Assembly (NCBI RefSeq): GCF_900106065.1
Contig: NZ_LT629796.1
Location: forward strand, 1,524,001 to 1,588,000
Reading direction: 5' to 3'
Source of the DNA: Pseudomonas mandelii
GTDB taxonomy: Bacteria; Pseudomonadota; Gammaproteobacteria; Pseudomonadales; Pseudomonadaceae
Length of the DNA: 64,000 nt
Position 1 is the stretch's first letter. Each line of letters begins with the position of its first letter. This document shows, piece after piece, positions 9,920-18,708 of this stretch. The notes under the pieces were generated by a model. The model saw nothing but the letters and a program-made list of their open reading frames with translations, did no database searches and was not told where the DNA came from. Both the position numbers and the translations under genes were made by a program.

Positions 9920-10867
9920 TCAGAAATTTTCTCTCGGGTCGAAAGCGGCTTTTTTCGCCAGTTCTTCCCACAGCGCCTTGACCTCGTCGCTCGAAGTCTT
10001 GGGCATCACGGCCTTCAATTGCACGAACAGGTAGCCACGCTCGCCCGCCTTGTTCAGCAGACCGTGCCCCTTGGCGCGCATGCGCTGGCCGTTCTGGCTG
10101 CCGGCCGGGACCTTGAGGTTGATCTTGCCGGTCAGTGTAGGCACGGCGACTTCGGTACCCAGCGCCAACTCCCAGGGCGCCAGCGGCAAGGTAATGATCA
10201 GGTTCTCGCCTTCAACGTCGAATTTTGGGTGCGGCGCAAAGCGAATGATCAGGAACAGATCGCCGTTGGCCCCGCCACCGATGCCCGGCGCCCCTTGGCC
10301 CTTGAGGCGGATGCGCTCGCCGTCGGTCACACCGGCCGGGATTTTCACGTTCAGGCTTTTGCTGGTGTTGCTGACGTGCTGGCCGGCCGCGTTGTACTGC
10401 GGCACCTGGAAGGAGACCTTCTTCGACTCGTTCGACAGGCTTTCTTCCAGAAAAATCGGTAGTTCCATTTCCACGTCTTGCCCTCGGCGCCCGGCACTGC
10501 GGCCCGACTGTCCACCACCAAAACCCGGACCACGGTTGCCGAAGATCGAACTGAAGAAGTCCGAAAAATCGCCCGTGTCCTGACCACCGCCGAACCCACC
10601 GCCGCCACGGCCCTGCCAACCCGGCGGCCCCTGGAACGGTTGGCCGTGCTGGCCGTATTTGCGCAAGTCGTCATATTCGGCGCGCTTGTCGGCACTTTTC
10701 AGCGCTTCATAAGCTTCCGAGGCGTCCTTGAACTTGGCCTCGGCGTCCTTTTCCTTGCTGACATCGGGGTGGTATTTGCGCGCCAGTTTCCGATAAGCCG
10801 CCTTGATCGTCTTATCGTCCGCGGTCGGTTCCACACCGAGAATCTTGTAATAGTCTTTGAAGTCCAT
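9920..10867 (-). CDS. cbpA: DnaJ-like curved-DNA-binding co-chaperone CbpA
   Basis: The 315-residue protein begins with a J domain (residues 1-70) that carries the HPD motif at 33-35. A Gly/Phe-rich linker follows (about 75-125, [10 protein letters not shown]). Two beta-rich C-terminal substrate domains come next ([40 protein letters not shown]). The DnaJ zinc-finger cysteines are absent, which identifies the CbpA class. It stimulates DnaK ATPase and binds curved DNA in the nucleoid. cbpM follows in the same operon. The 294-base gap upstream, shared with a divergent Hsp70-like gene, holds the promoters; no clear heat-shock box was seen there. Confidence 0.96.
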   Translation of the reverse strand: MDFKDYYKILGVEPTADDKTIKAAYRKLARKYHPDVSKEKDAEAKFKDASEAYEALKSADKRAEYDDLRKYGQHGQPFQGPPGWQGRGGGGFGGGQDTGDFSDFFSSIFGNRGPGFGGGQSGRSAGRRGQDVEMELPIFLEESLSNESKKVSFQVPQYNAAGQHVSNTSKSLNVKIPAGVTDGERIRLKGQGAPGIGGGANGDLFLIIRFAPHPKFDVEGENLIITLPLAPWELALGTEVAVPTLTGKINLKVPAGSQNGQRMRAKGHGLLNKAGERGYLFVQLKAVMPKTSSDEVKALWEELAKKAAFDPRENF

Positions 10868-11161
10868 CTAAGGATCACCATCCGTTATCGATATCGCGCC
10901 GTCACCGTAGTCTGCGCGTATTTCCAGGCGCCGGGTTGACCGATCTCAAGTTTGTGACCGGGTAGCGCGTCAGAAGTTTATCGGCAGCAGTGGGCGGTTC
11001 TTGCGACCGTCCGATGGCTGCCAGGCTCAATGCAGACAAGTTTGGGGCATCCGGCCATCTTATCAAGGCGCCATTGGTGTATTTAGCGGATAGTCGGCCT
11101 TCGAATCTGCGCCGCACTGACATACACTGCGCGGCCGTTTTTTAACCGGAACCTGAAAGTC

Positions 11162-12436
11162 ATGAAAAACGCATCTCCAGCCCGTGCCTGTGGTATCGAC
11201 TTCGGCACGTCCAACTCCACCGTCGGCTGGCTGCGCCCCGGCATGGAAACGCTGATCGCGCTGGAGGACGACAAGATCACCCTGCCGTCGGTGGTGTTCT
11301 TCAACATGGAAGAACGCCGCCCGGTGTACGGTCGGCTGGCGCTGCACGAGTACCTGGAAGGCTACGAAGGCCGGCTGATGCGCTCGCTCAAGAGCCTGCT
11401 GGGCTCCAAGCTGATCAAGCACGACACCAGCGTCCTCGGCACGGCGATGCCGTTCAAGGACCTGCTCGGGCTGTTTATCGGCCAGTTGAAGAAGCGCGCC
11501 GAGACGGCCGCCGGTCGGGAATTCGAGGAAGTGGTGCTGGGCCGCCCGGTGTTCTTCGTCGATGACGACGAAATGGCCGACCAAGAAGCCGAGAACACCC
11601 TGGTGGACGTGGCGCGCGCCATCGGCTTCAAGGATGTGTCGTTCCAGTACGAACCGATTGCGGCGGCATTCGACTACGAGTCGACCATCGAAAAGGAAGA
11701 GCTGGTGCTGATCGTCGACATCGGCGGTGGTACCTCCGACTTCTCGCTGGTGCGCCTGTCCCCGGAGCGCCGCACCCACGACAACCGTCACGACGACATC
11801 CTCGCCACCGGCGGCGTGCACATCGGCGGGACCGACTTCGACAAGCAGTTGAGCCTGCAAGGCCTGATGCCGTTGTTCGGCTACGGCAGCCGCATGAAGA
11901 GCGGCGCCTACATGCCCACCAGCCACCACATGAACCTGGCGACCTGGCACACCATCAACTCGGTGTACTCGCAGAAGTCGACCCTGGCCCTGGGCAGCAT
12001 GCGCTACGACATCGAAGACACCGGCGGTATCGATCGCCTGTTCAAGCTGATCGACCAGCGCGCCGGACACTGGCTGGCCATGGAAGTAGAAGAAACCAAG
12101 ATCCAGCTGACCCACGCCGACAGCCGCCATGTGCCGCTGGACCGCATCGAGCCGGGCTTGAGCGTTGAGCTGAGTCGCGCACTGTTCGAGTCGGCCATCG
12201 ACAACCTGCTGGAGCGCGTGCGCAACAGCGTGACCCAACTGCTGAACGACGCCAACGTGCGGGTCGATCAGGTCGACACGGTGTTCTTCACGGGCGGTTC
12301 GAGCGGCATTCCGGCGCTGCGCCAAAGCGTGTCGGCGATGTTGCCGAATGCGCGGCATGTGGAAGGGAACATCTTCGGCAGCATCGGCAGCGGGTTGGCG
12401 ATCGAGGCGATGAAGCGTTACGGCACGATGGACTGA
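11162..12436 (+). CDS. YegD-like Hsp70-family protein
   Basis: This 424-residue protein has the actin/Hsp70 nucleotide-binding fold: phosphate 1 loop GIDFGTSNSTVGWL (residues ~11-24), phosphate 2 loop LIVDIGGGTSDFSLV near 182-196, and the adenosine motif VFFTGGSSGIPALR near 379-392. It lacks the substrate-binding beta sandwich and lid of DnaK, as the E. coli YegD family does. The client is unknown. It is divergent from cbpA, so three chaperone-type genes sit together. Chaperone activity is inferred from the family. Confidence 0.9.
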   Translation: MKNASPARACGIDFGTSNSTVGWLRPGMETLIALEDDKITLPSVVFFNMEERRPVYGRLALHEYLEGYEGRLMRSLKSLLGSKLIKHDTSVLGTAMPFKDLLGLFIGQLKKRAETAAGREFEEVVLGRPVFFVDDDEMADQEAENTLVDVARAIGFKDVSFQYEPIAAAFDYESTIEKEELVLIVDIGGGTSDFSLVRLSPERRTHDNRHDDILATGGVHIGGTDFDKQLSLQGLMPLFGYGSRMKSGAYMPTSHHMNLATWHTINSVYSQKSTLALGSMRYDIEDTGGIDRLFKLIDQRAGHWLAMEVEETKIQLTHADSRHVPLDRIEPGLSVELSRALFESAIDNLLERVRNSVTQLLNDANVRVDQVDTVFFTGGSSGIPALRQSVSAMLPNARHVEGNIFGSIGSGLAIEAMKRYGTMD

Positions 12437-12454
12437 TTCGCAACCCGAGGAAGT

Positions 12455-12486
12455 GATCGTTCCCACCACAGAGCGTGGGAACGATC
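12455..12486. terminator. 12-bp inverted repeat between convergent genes
   Basis: GATCGTTCCCAC at 12455-12466 pairs perfectly with GTGGGAACGATC at 12475-12486 around an 8-base loop. It sits between the stops of the Hsp70-like gene and the permease gene. The same arm sequence recurs at 54335-54436, so it is also a dispersed repeat. It lacks a T tract, so termination is inferred from position. Confidence 0.55.
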
Positions 12487-12495
12487 ATGGGGTGG

Positions 12496-13509
12496 TTACA
12501 CCATTCCCACCTGCTTCAACTCGCTCTTCAGGTACGCGTAATAAATCGGCCCCGCCACCACCCCCGGCAGGCCGAACGCGGCCTCGAACACCAGCATTGC
12601 CAGCAGCAACTCCCACGACTTGGCACTGATCTGCCCGCCGACAATGCGCGCGTTGAGGAAGTATTCGAGCTTGTGGATAAAAATCAGATAACCCAGCGCC
12701 GCCATGGCGACCCAGATCGACAGCGACAAGCCGACGATGGTGATCAGCGTGTTCGACATCAGGTTGCCGATCACCGGTAACAGACCGAGCAGGAAGGTCA
12801 GCACGATCAGGGTTTTGGTCAGCGGCAGCTGGACGCCGAACATCGGCAGGATCACCGCCAGGAAGATCCCGGTGAAGAAGGTGTTGAGCAGGGAAATCTT
12901 GATCTGGGCGAAGACGATGTTGCGAAACGCCTGGACCAGCAGGTGCAGGCGGTCGAACAACGCGGCAGCCAGCGGCTTACGCTTGGTCACGTCCGGTATG
13001 CGCTGCAAGGCGATGATCGCCCCGAGCACCATGCCGATCAGCAGCGTCACAAACATGTGCGCCGCGTCCTTGCCGACCAGTTGCAAGTCGCTCAGGTGCT
13101 TGCTCATCCACTCGCCGATGGCCACGCGAAACTCCGCGGCACTGGCCGGAAGATAGGCGTCGATGAACGGCGGCAGCTGCCCGCGCGCGCGGTCAACCAC
13201 GTGCATGAATTTGTCGAGCGATGCGCCCGGGTTTTCCGCCTCGTGCAGCAAAAAGCTGATGGCGCCGGCAAAAATCAGGGTCAACACGCTGACCACTAAC
13301 GTCCCCAGCAACGCCACCGCCAGCCAGCGCGCGCGTCGACCTTCGATCAGCCGCTGCAACTGCGGGGTGAGCATGTTGACCAGTTCGAACACCAGCAACC
13401 CGGCCAGCAGGCTAGGCAGCAGTCGCAGCGGGATCACCAGCAGCAAACCACCAAAGATGATGACCCAACTGATCAGCAGCAAAACGTGGCGTTGAGAAAA
13501 CGTTGGCAT
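12496..13509 (-). CDS. AI-2E-family membrane permease
   Basis: The 337-residue protein is strongly hydrophobic, with about seven to eight membrane segments: an N-terminal pair (VLLLISWVIIFGGLLLVIPLRLLPSLLAGLLVF), a long soluble stretch around 85-140, then closely spaced segments (FVTLLIGMVLGAIIAL, LNTFFTGIFLAVILPMFGV, LIVLTFLLGLLPVIGNLMSNT). The GLLPVIGN motif is typical of the UPF0118/AI-2E exporter family. Members have been linked to autoinducer-2 or ion export, but the substrate of this one cannot be read from the sequence. Confidence 0.85.
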   Translation of the reverse strand: MPTFSQRHVLLLISWVIIFGGLLLVIPLRLLPSLLAGLLVFELVNMLTPQLQRLIEGRRARWLAVALLGTLVVSVLTLIFAGAISFLLHEAENPGASLDKFMHVVDRARGQLPPFIDAYLPASAAEFRVAIGEWMSKHLSDLQLVGKDAAHMFVTLLIGMVLGAIIALQRIPDVTKRKPLAAALFDRLHLLVQAFRNIVFAQIKISLLNTFFTGIFLAVILPMFGVQLPLTKTLIVLTFLLGLLPVIGNLMSNTLITIVGLSLSIWVAMAALGYLIFIHKLEYFLNARIVGGQISAKSWELLLAMLVFEAAFGLPGVVAGPIYYAYLKSELKQVGMV

Positions 13510-13637
13510 ACAGCCTCAAAACGAACGACGTAAAAGGATTGGCAGTCTGCCAGCGTTCGCAGGCCAGCACTAGGGATTGTGTAGGGCGACCTTAGTGGGG
13601 CGTGGGCGATTTTTTATAGCGGCCATGCTGGCCCCTT

Positions 13638-13705
13638 CGCGAGCAGGCTCGCTCCCACATCAGTCCTGCGAACACAGTTCCATTGTGGGAGCGGGCTTGC
13701 TCGCA
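13638..13705. repeat. REP palindrome pair
   Basis: CGCGAGCAGGCTCGCTCCCACA and the inverted, slightly diverged GTGGGAGCGGGCTTGCTCGC lie in the gap between the permease start and the PsiF gene end. Confidence 0.85.
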
Positions 13706-13755
13706 AAGGGGCCCTCACAGCCATCACAATCTGCCGCCCGTTATGACTCAGTTAT

Positions 13756-14061
13756 TTATTTTTTCTTCAGGCAATCACTCATGAATGCTTTGCGCTCATC
13801 ACCCTTAAGCGCTTTGGTCGCCGCATCGGCGTTGCAGGTTTTCATTTTCTCTTGCTGAGGGGTCAAGGTCTTGGCGTCATTGGCGGCCGGCGCCGCCTTG
13901 AGGCAGGTGCTCATGAAGGCTTTGCGCTCGTCGCCCTTGAGGCCTTTCGCGGTAGCGTCAGCGTTGCAGGTGGTCATCTTGTTCTGTTGCTCAGTGGCGG
14001 CGAAGCCCTGGGCACTAAGCAGCAAACCGATCATCAACAAAGGGACACGCAACATCATCAT
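13756..14061 (-). CDS. PsiF-repeat exported protein
   Basis: The product is 101 residues with a signal peptide (MMMLRVPLLMIGLLLSAQGFA, cleaved near 21-23). Two near-identical PsiF repeats of about 30 residues follow, each with the pattern TCNADA-x-K-L-GDERKAFMS-C-LK. Each repeat carries two cysteines, which probably pair in the periplasm. PsiF is phosphate-starvation inducible in E. coli, but its function is unknown. The start at 14061 is the first of three consecutive ATG codons and has an AAGGAG site 8 bases upstream; the longer frame from 14133 lacks such support. Confidence 0.88.
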   Translation of the reverse strand: MMMLRVPLLMIGLLLSAQGFAATEQQNKMTTCNADATAKGLKGDERKAFMSTCLKAAPAANDAKTLTPQQEKMKTCNADAATKALKGDERKAFMSDCLKKK

Positions 14062-14159
14062 GGAGTTTTCTCCTTGTTGCCGCACCGAGGGGCGCGGCCT
14101 CAATCTGGAGTGTAGACAACCCCTGTTACACATTCATCCACCGCCGCAACCGATGGCCC

Positions 14160-17100
14160 TCAATCAACCTCCGATTCCAGAAGATCTTTAAAGGCTTCCC
14201 GGTATCGCTGATAAGCATCAACCCGGTTATCAATGACCGACGCGGGCATCCGCTCGAACAAGACCGGCGTGCCCCCCTCGACCGCATAAGTCTGTCCAAG
14301 CTCACGCAACGACGTCCATTGGGCATATGCCGCACCCTCCTCATAGAGCTTGTTGATTTTTATCTGCCGGAACGTGTTCGCCTCGGAAACCGCAGGCAAT
14401 ACCGCCGGCCCTGGCGCGGCTTCATTGATAAAGGCGTACTCGACCACGGCCGGCCCGGGGGTCAGTGTGGTCACCGGCGGCATTTCGAAATTGAAGTGTG
14501 CATTGCTGGCCAAGTGCGCTGCGGGAAATTCCGGCCACGAGTCAGCGACGACCAGAGCATCGAGATTGCTCAGATCATCTCCTATCACTACATATTGATG
14601 ATCAAAACGGGTGGCCCTGACAATGTGAATGCTGGACGTCCGGGGCTGGCTGGCGAGAATCGAAAACGTAACCTTCGAGTTCTCCGAACAATTCCCGCCC
14701 TTGATATCAATGGCTTTGCGAGCGGCCTCAGCGGTGGTCAGTTTTGCGGAGAATCCGCCCTCCTCAAGGTCCATCCCTCGCAGGCCTTTGATTTTGGCAA
14801 TCGCCGAACCGCCGTTTTCCCACATGCTTGGCAACTGATTCCCCGATAACGGCAGGAGCTCCTTGGCTCGATAGATCGCGTCCTGCGCCATTTTCAAATT
14901 GGCCATGGTTTGAGGCGATACCTGAACCGGCCCTTCGGTCTCGACCACGGCCTGGGAAAACCACTCCCCATAGCTGCTTAAATCAGCCAGCTCCGGACTT
15001 GGCGTTACACCGTTCTCCCGGACTGAATGTAGCAGCGCCTGGTAGGCATTGGCCCGCCCGGTCTGTTCCAGATTGCGCGCATTCAACCCCAGGTTTCGTT
15101 CCAGTTCCGTGAGCGGCACCAGGCCCTCTTTGGTAAACAGGCGCCCGGTCAACGCGTTGAACTGCTCTGGCAGCATCAGCTTCTGCAGATCAGGCAACGC
15201 CTCGATACTTTGGACGATCCGCAGGCCTGGCCCGGCCTCTCCGGTCGCATTGGCTGCGTTCAGCGCCTCGAAAAGGTCGAAAAGATAATCCTGTGGAAGG
15301 CTGTCGTGAATCAGTTTCAGGCCGCGCAGATAATCGAATCGCTTGAATGCCGAAACAGAAGGATGGAACGCTACCGTGACCAGGTCGCTGTATTGGCCGC
15401 CGATGTCTTCCAGGACTGCACGTTCGCCGCCCGCGCCCGGCGAGCCACCACGCAGGCGCATCAATTGAGGATCGTAAGTGAGCGGGTCAAGAACCGGCAG
15501 ACCGTCCAGCACCTTCAGCAACTGATAGGGCTGCAATGCGTTGTCGCGCAGGGCCAGCTTCAGTTTGGCCCCCTGGCCGATATAGATGTTCAGCGCGTTA
15601 CGCTCGGCGTCCGGCAACGCCTGCAAAATAGCGGAAAACAGATCCATGCCCGAATGCAGGGCATTTGCGTCTTCGTCATAAGCGACGAATGTCGAGTCAT
15701 GAAGCTCGACGAGCGTACGGCGAATCCCTGCGTCGTCCTGGCCGATACTGTCGAGCAGGGTTCCGTCGTACTCGAACCGTCGGACCTCAATGCGCACATC
15801 GGGATTCCAGCCGCGAAGATGCTCAAGGGAGTGCAACGCCAGCCGGTCCATGTCGGGACTGTCGACCGAGTCGAGGTAAAAACCTTCATAAGCACGGCTC
15901 ATGCGCACGTCTCGCAGCGCCCAACGCGCGAGGTTTTCCAGCCTTGCGGGCAACTGCCCGCGCTCAATCGCCTGGACTTCGGAGGGCGTGGCGATGGACA
16001 GCAACTCGCGGGCGACAGTGCCAGGCAGGCCCGGCACTTGGGCCTGGATCGTTTTTGCGCTGTCACTCGTGGCAGCTTCGACACGACGATAACGTGCATC
16101 GAACAGCGACGTGCGCTTGCTCCTGGCCCGTTTCGCCAACTCGGCCCGCAGATTTTTGGCGTTCAGCTCCAGCGTGCTGGGCGTGATATGAAACTCGACG
16201 TCCAACAAGGTGTTCAGTTGTGCTTCATCCAGGTGCGATAACAGCGTCTTGAGCAGATCGACGTCAGCCAGACGATTGCTGTTTATCTGGACACCCGGCC
16301 CGCCCGCGCGACCGATGACCCGAAGCACTTCGCCCCTGGCGTCTACCAGCTCAATCGCATTGCCGGGCCACAGACCATCGAGCAGCTGAAATTGCATCTC
16401 GGGATCGGCGCTTGAGTAATCTTGCGCACGCTCGCTGCCCATCTGCTCGATGAAGGTCTGAATGTCACGGTCGATACGAAACCGGGTCACGGTATCGCTG
16501 AGCAACGGCGATGGCCGCTCATTGTCGGCATACATTTGGCGGATCGCGCTGGCATCGGTCTGGCTGACCGTGCGGATGTCGCCGTAGGCGTCGGCCAGCT
16601 CACCCATGTCCGGGCCGAGTCGCGCCATCAAGGTCGAGTCATCCCACCTATGGGGTTGCTCGCCTTCAATCACGAAGGCACCTTCGCCGTTGCTCTCCAC
16701 CACGGGTTGATAGGCGTCGGAGCGGGTCGGATGTTTAACCCTGTGTTTACCGTTCTGTGGATCTTTCGTCAGTTCGAAGTGCCGGGTGTCCAGTTTGAGA
16801 ATCGGCTTGCCCTCGTGCCGGTGCAGCCAGGTTTCATCAGGCTTTGAATCCGCAGTCAGGGTCAGGTTTTGTTTTTGATAGGGCTCAAGGTCGCGGCTCC
16901 ACAGGCGTTTGGCGCCGTTGGCCAGCGTGACCGGTGTTGTCGACTCGATGAACGATGACAACTTGGGCAGTACCACCTCACTGCCGATTTTCATGCCGCC
17001 GGCGAAGGCCACCAACTGGACCAGGCTTTCGACAAACCCAATGATGTGCTCGGCCCCTTCCAGATAGAGACCTTCAGCCAGATCCACAATGCCTTCGACG

Positions 17101-18575
17101 ACCTCGCTGACCAACTGATAAACCATGTAACCCATCATTACCTCGCCCACAAAGGGTATGAAAGGCCCCACCACCATTAACGCGGCATTGAAGACGTCGG
17201 AAAGCATTTTTTCCAGGTTGTCGAACCACGCCCAACGCTCCATACGATCGGCATCTTGCGTCGAGATGACCATCTCCCGGGCATCGTTCAGGATTTTGTT
17301 TTGCTGTTGCTGGTAGAGATAAAGCCAAGGGTCGCCCGTAAAAAAGGTATGGATGTCGTTCTCGAACCGAACGTGCTCAAAGTGCAGGCGCGGATTCTCG
17401 ATGGGCGTTTCGCGCCATACCGGCTTATCGACACCCGGAATTTTGTCGTGTTGGGTTATTTCCACCAGCGCGGCATTGAGTGCCGAGAAGAAGCGCCCCC
17501 GTTGTTGATGGTCGACAAAACGGCTGAAGAACTGCTGATAACTGTTTGTGGAATTCCTTGGGGCATCCCGCAATTGGCGAGTGAGCTCACGGGCGAACTC
17601 GGCCTTCGAGGCGTACTCTTTCAGTGGATGCTCCGGGTCATGTGGCACATAGACAATGACTCGCCGGGCGGCGCTGTCGTGGATATGCAGATCAGGGGCG
17701 ATCAGCACGATGCCTCTCAACTGGACATCGAGAATTTTCAGCTGATAGTAATGAACGGGAAGGCCATCCATCTTCCACGCTTTAATATCCTTGAGCAGGC
17801 TTTGTACGGCCAGGTAGCCACTGGCCGAGATGTCATTTTTAAGGCTGGCCAGATACAGGGCTGCTTTTAACGCAGCCTTTTGGCTTTTTATGACTGTTTG
17901 CTGCACCACACCACGCGCCAGCCCATCGACAGGGCGCACATAGCCTTCAAGATGGGCTTTATAGTGAGCGCCGATATCCAGAGTGCGGCAAAGTGTCTTG
18001 AATTGGTCGACACTCATGTTGTTACGAACACCGGTTATATCGAATCGATTCGATTTGTCCGGCCGGGTAATAAACTGCGAATCAGAGGTTAATACTTCTT
18101 TATCCGAAAAGTTATGTAATGCCGCATCCAGCAACGAAACAATGCGCGATTCCACGCCGTTATTGAAATTGTTGGCCCAAGGGGATAAATGGGGCGGAGA
18201 AAACAACTGCAAGAAAGTTTCCTTTACATCGACGTCTACACCGTATTGATCTTTCAGCGCCTGACGAAGCAGCGGTTCAGCAAAGGCGTAGACATCTTGC
18301 GCCTCGCTCAGCATCTGGTCGACATCGTTTTGAGCCCGCCAGCTTTCCTCCGAGGCGCGCTGCAGGGCTGCGAGCTGCATCGGTGAAGCGGTGCTAATCC
18401 ATTCCGGAAGTGGGGCTATCACGGTTTTTAACGCGCTGATTCTGTGGGGTGAAGTTTGGCGTATCCATTCCGGGATAGCATTTTTTATAAGTTCGTGATG
18501 TTTGCTTTTTTGTTGTATTGCGGTTGCTGATATTTCATCGATCCGGATTGAAGTGGTCACATTGATACTCTGCAT
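14160..18575 (-). CDS. giant DUF6543 toxin-like protein with C-terminal Cys-His-Asp (papain/transglutaminase-like) domain
   Basis: This 1471-residue protein shares its first ~1040 residues with the product of 2799-8084: CRTLDIGAHYKAH near 193, YQQFFSRFV, a hydrophobic segment pair (ALMVVGPFIPFVGEVMMGYMVY), LANG-x-RLW, AYQP and MRLRGG near 1040. The C-terminus is different, with no LRR or NEL. It shows GGNCSENSKVTF (C1296), DHQYVVIGD (H1326) and VVADSWPEFP (D1345), an order and spacing reminiscent of papain-like or transglutaminase-fold effectors such as the catalytic domain of Pasteurella multocida toxin. Catalysis is inferred only. No good ribosome site precedes either the ATG at 18575 or a TTG at 18605. 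The 5' ~600 bases are AT-richer than the neighbours. Confidence 0.78.
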   Translation of the reverse strand: MQSINVTTSIRIDEISATAIQQKSKHHELIKNAIPEWIRQTSPHRISALKTVIAPLPEWISTASPMQLAALQRASEESWRAQNDVDQMLSEAQDVYAFAEPLLRQALKDQYGVDVDVKETFLQLFSPPHLSPWANNFNNGVESRIVSLLDAALHNFSDKEVLTSDSQFITRPDKSNRFDITGVRNNMSVDQFKTLCRTLDIGAHYKAHLEGYVRPVDGLARGVVQQTVIKSQKAALKAALYLASLKNDISASGYLAVQSLLKDIKAWKMDGLPVHYYQLKILDVQLRGIVLIAPDLHIHDSAARRVIVYVPHDPEHPLKEYASKAEFARELTRQLRDAPRNSTNSYQQFFSRFVDHQQRGRFFSALNAALVEITQHDKIPGVDKPVWRETPIENPRLHFEHVRFENDIHTFFTGDPWLYLYQQQQNKILNDAREMVISTQDADRMERWAWFDNLEKMLSDVFNAALMVVGPFIPFVGEVMMGYMVYQLVSEVVEGIVDLAEGLYLEGAEHIIGFVESLVQLVAFAGGMKIGSEVVLPKLSSFIESTTPVTLANGAKRLWSRDLEPYQKQNLTLTADSKPDETWLHRHEGKPILKLDTRHFELTKDPQNGKHRVKHPTRSDAYQPVVESNGEGAFVIEGEQPHRWDDSTLMARLGPDMGELADAYGDIRTVSQTDASAIRQMYADNERPSPLLSDTVTRFRIDRDIQTFIEQMGSERAQDYSSADPEMQFQLLDGLWPGNAIELVDARGEVLRVIGRAGGPGVQINSNRLADVDLLKTLLSHLDEAQLNTLLDVEFHITPSTLELNAKNLRAELAKRARSKRTSLFDARYRRVEAATSDSAKTIQAQVPGLPGTVARELLSIATPSEVQAIERGQLPARLENLARWALRDVRMSRAYEGFYLDSVDSPDMDRLALHSLEHLRGWNPDVRIEVRRFEYDGTLLDSIGQDDAGIRRTLVELHDSTFVAYDEDANALHSGMDLFSAILQALPDAERNALNIYIGQGAKLKLALRDNALQPYQLLKVLDGLPVLDPLTYDPQLMRLRGGSPGAGGERAVLEDIGGQYSDLVTVAFHPSVSAFKRFDYLRGLKLIHDSLPQDYLFDLFEALNAANATGEAGPGLRIVQSIEALPDLQKLMLPEQFNALTGRLFTKEGLVPLTELERNLGLNARNLEQTGRANAYQALLHSVRENGVTPSPELADLSSYGEWFSQAVVETEGPVQVSPQTMANLKMAQDAIYRAKELLPLSGNQLPSMWENGGSAIAKIKGLRGMDLEEGGFSAKLTTAEAARKAIDIKGGNCSENSKVTFSILASQPRTSSIHIVRATRFDHQYVVIGDDLSNLDALVVADSWPEFPAAHLASNAHFNFEMPPVTTLTPGPAVVEYAFINEAAPGPAVLPAVSEANTFRQIKINKLYEEGAAYAQWTSLRELGQTYAVEGGTPVLFERMPASVIDNRVDAYQRYREAFKDLLESEVD

Positions 18576-18708
18576 AAGTTTGCTGAACAGAAACGGCTTA
18601 TGCAACTAGCGTACAACGTTAATCACTCAATCAAATGAAGTTCAATTCCGATTAGCCTGTAAGAAACTTCACCACTTAAAACTTCTAACACCCACTGACT
18701 TATTTATC

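Noticed and set aside
11063..12469. 468-residue minus-strand open frame opposite the Hsp70-like gene
   Set aside because: It is a complement shadow of a high-GC gene; the plus-strand product has all the Hsp70 motifs.
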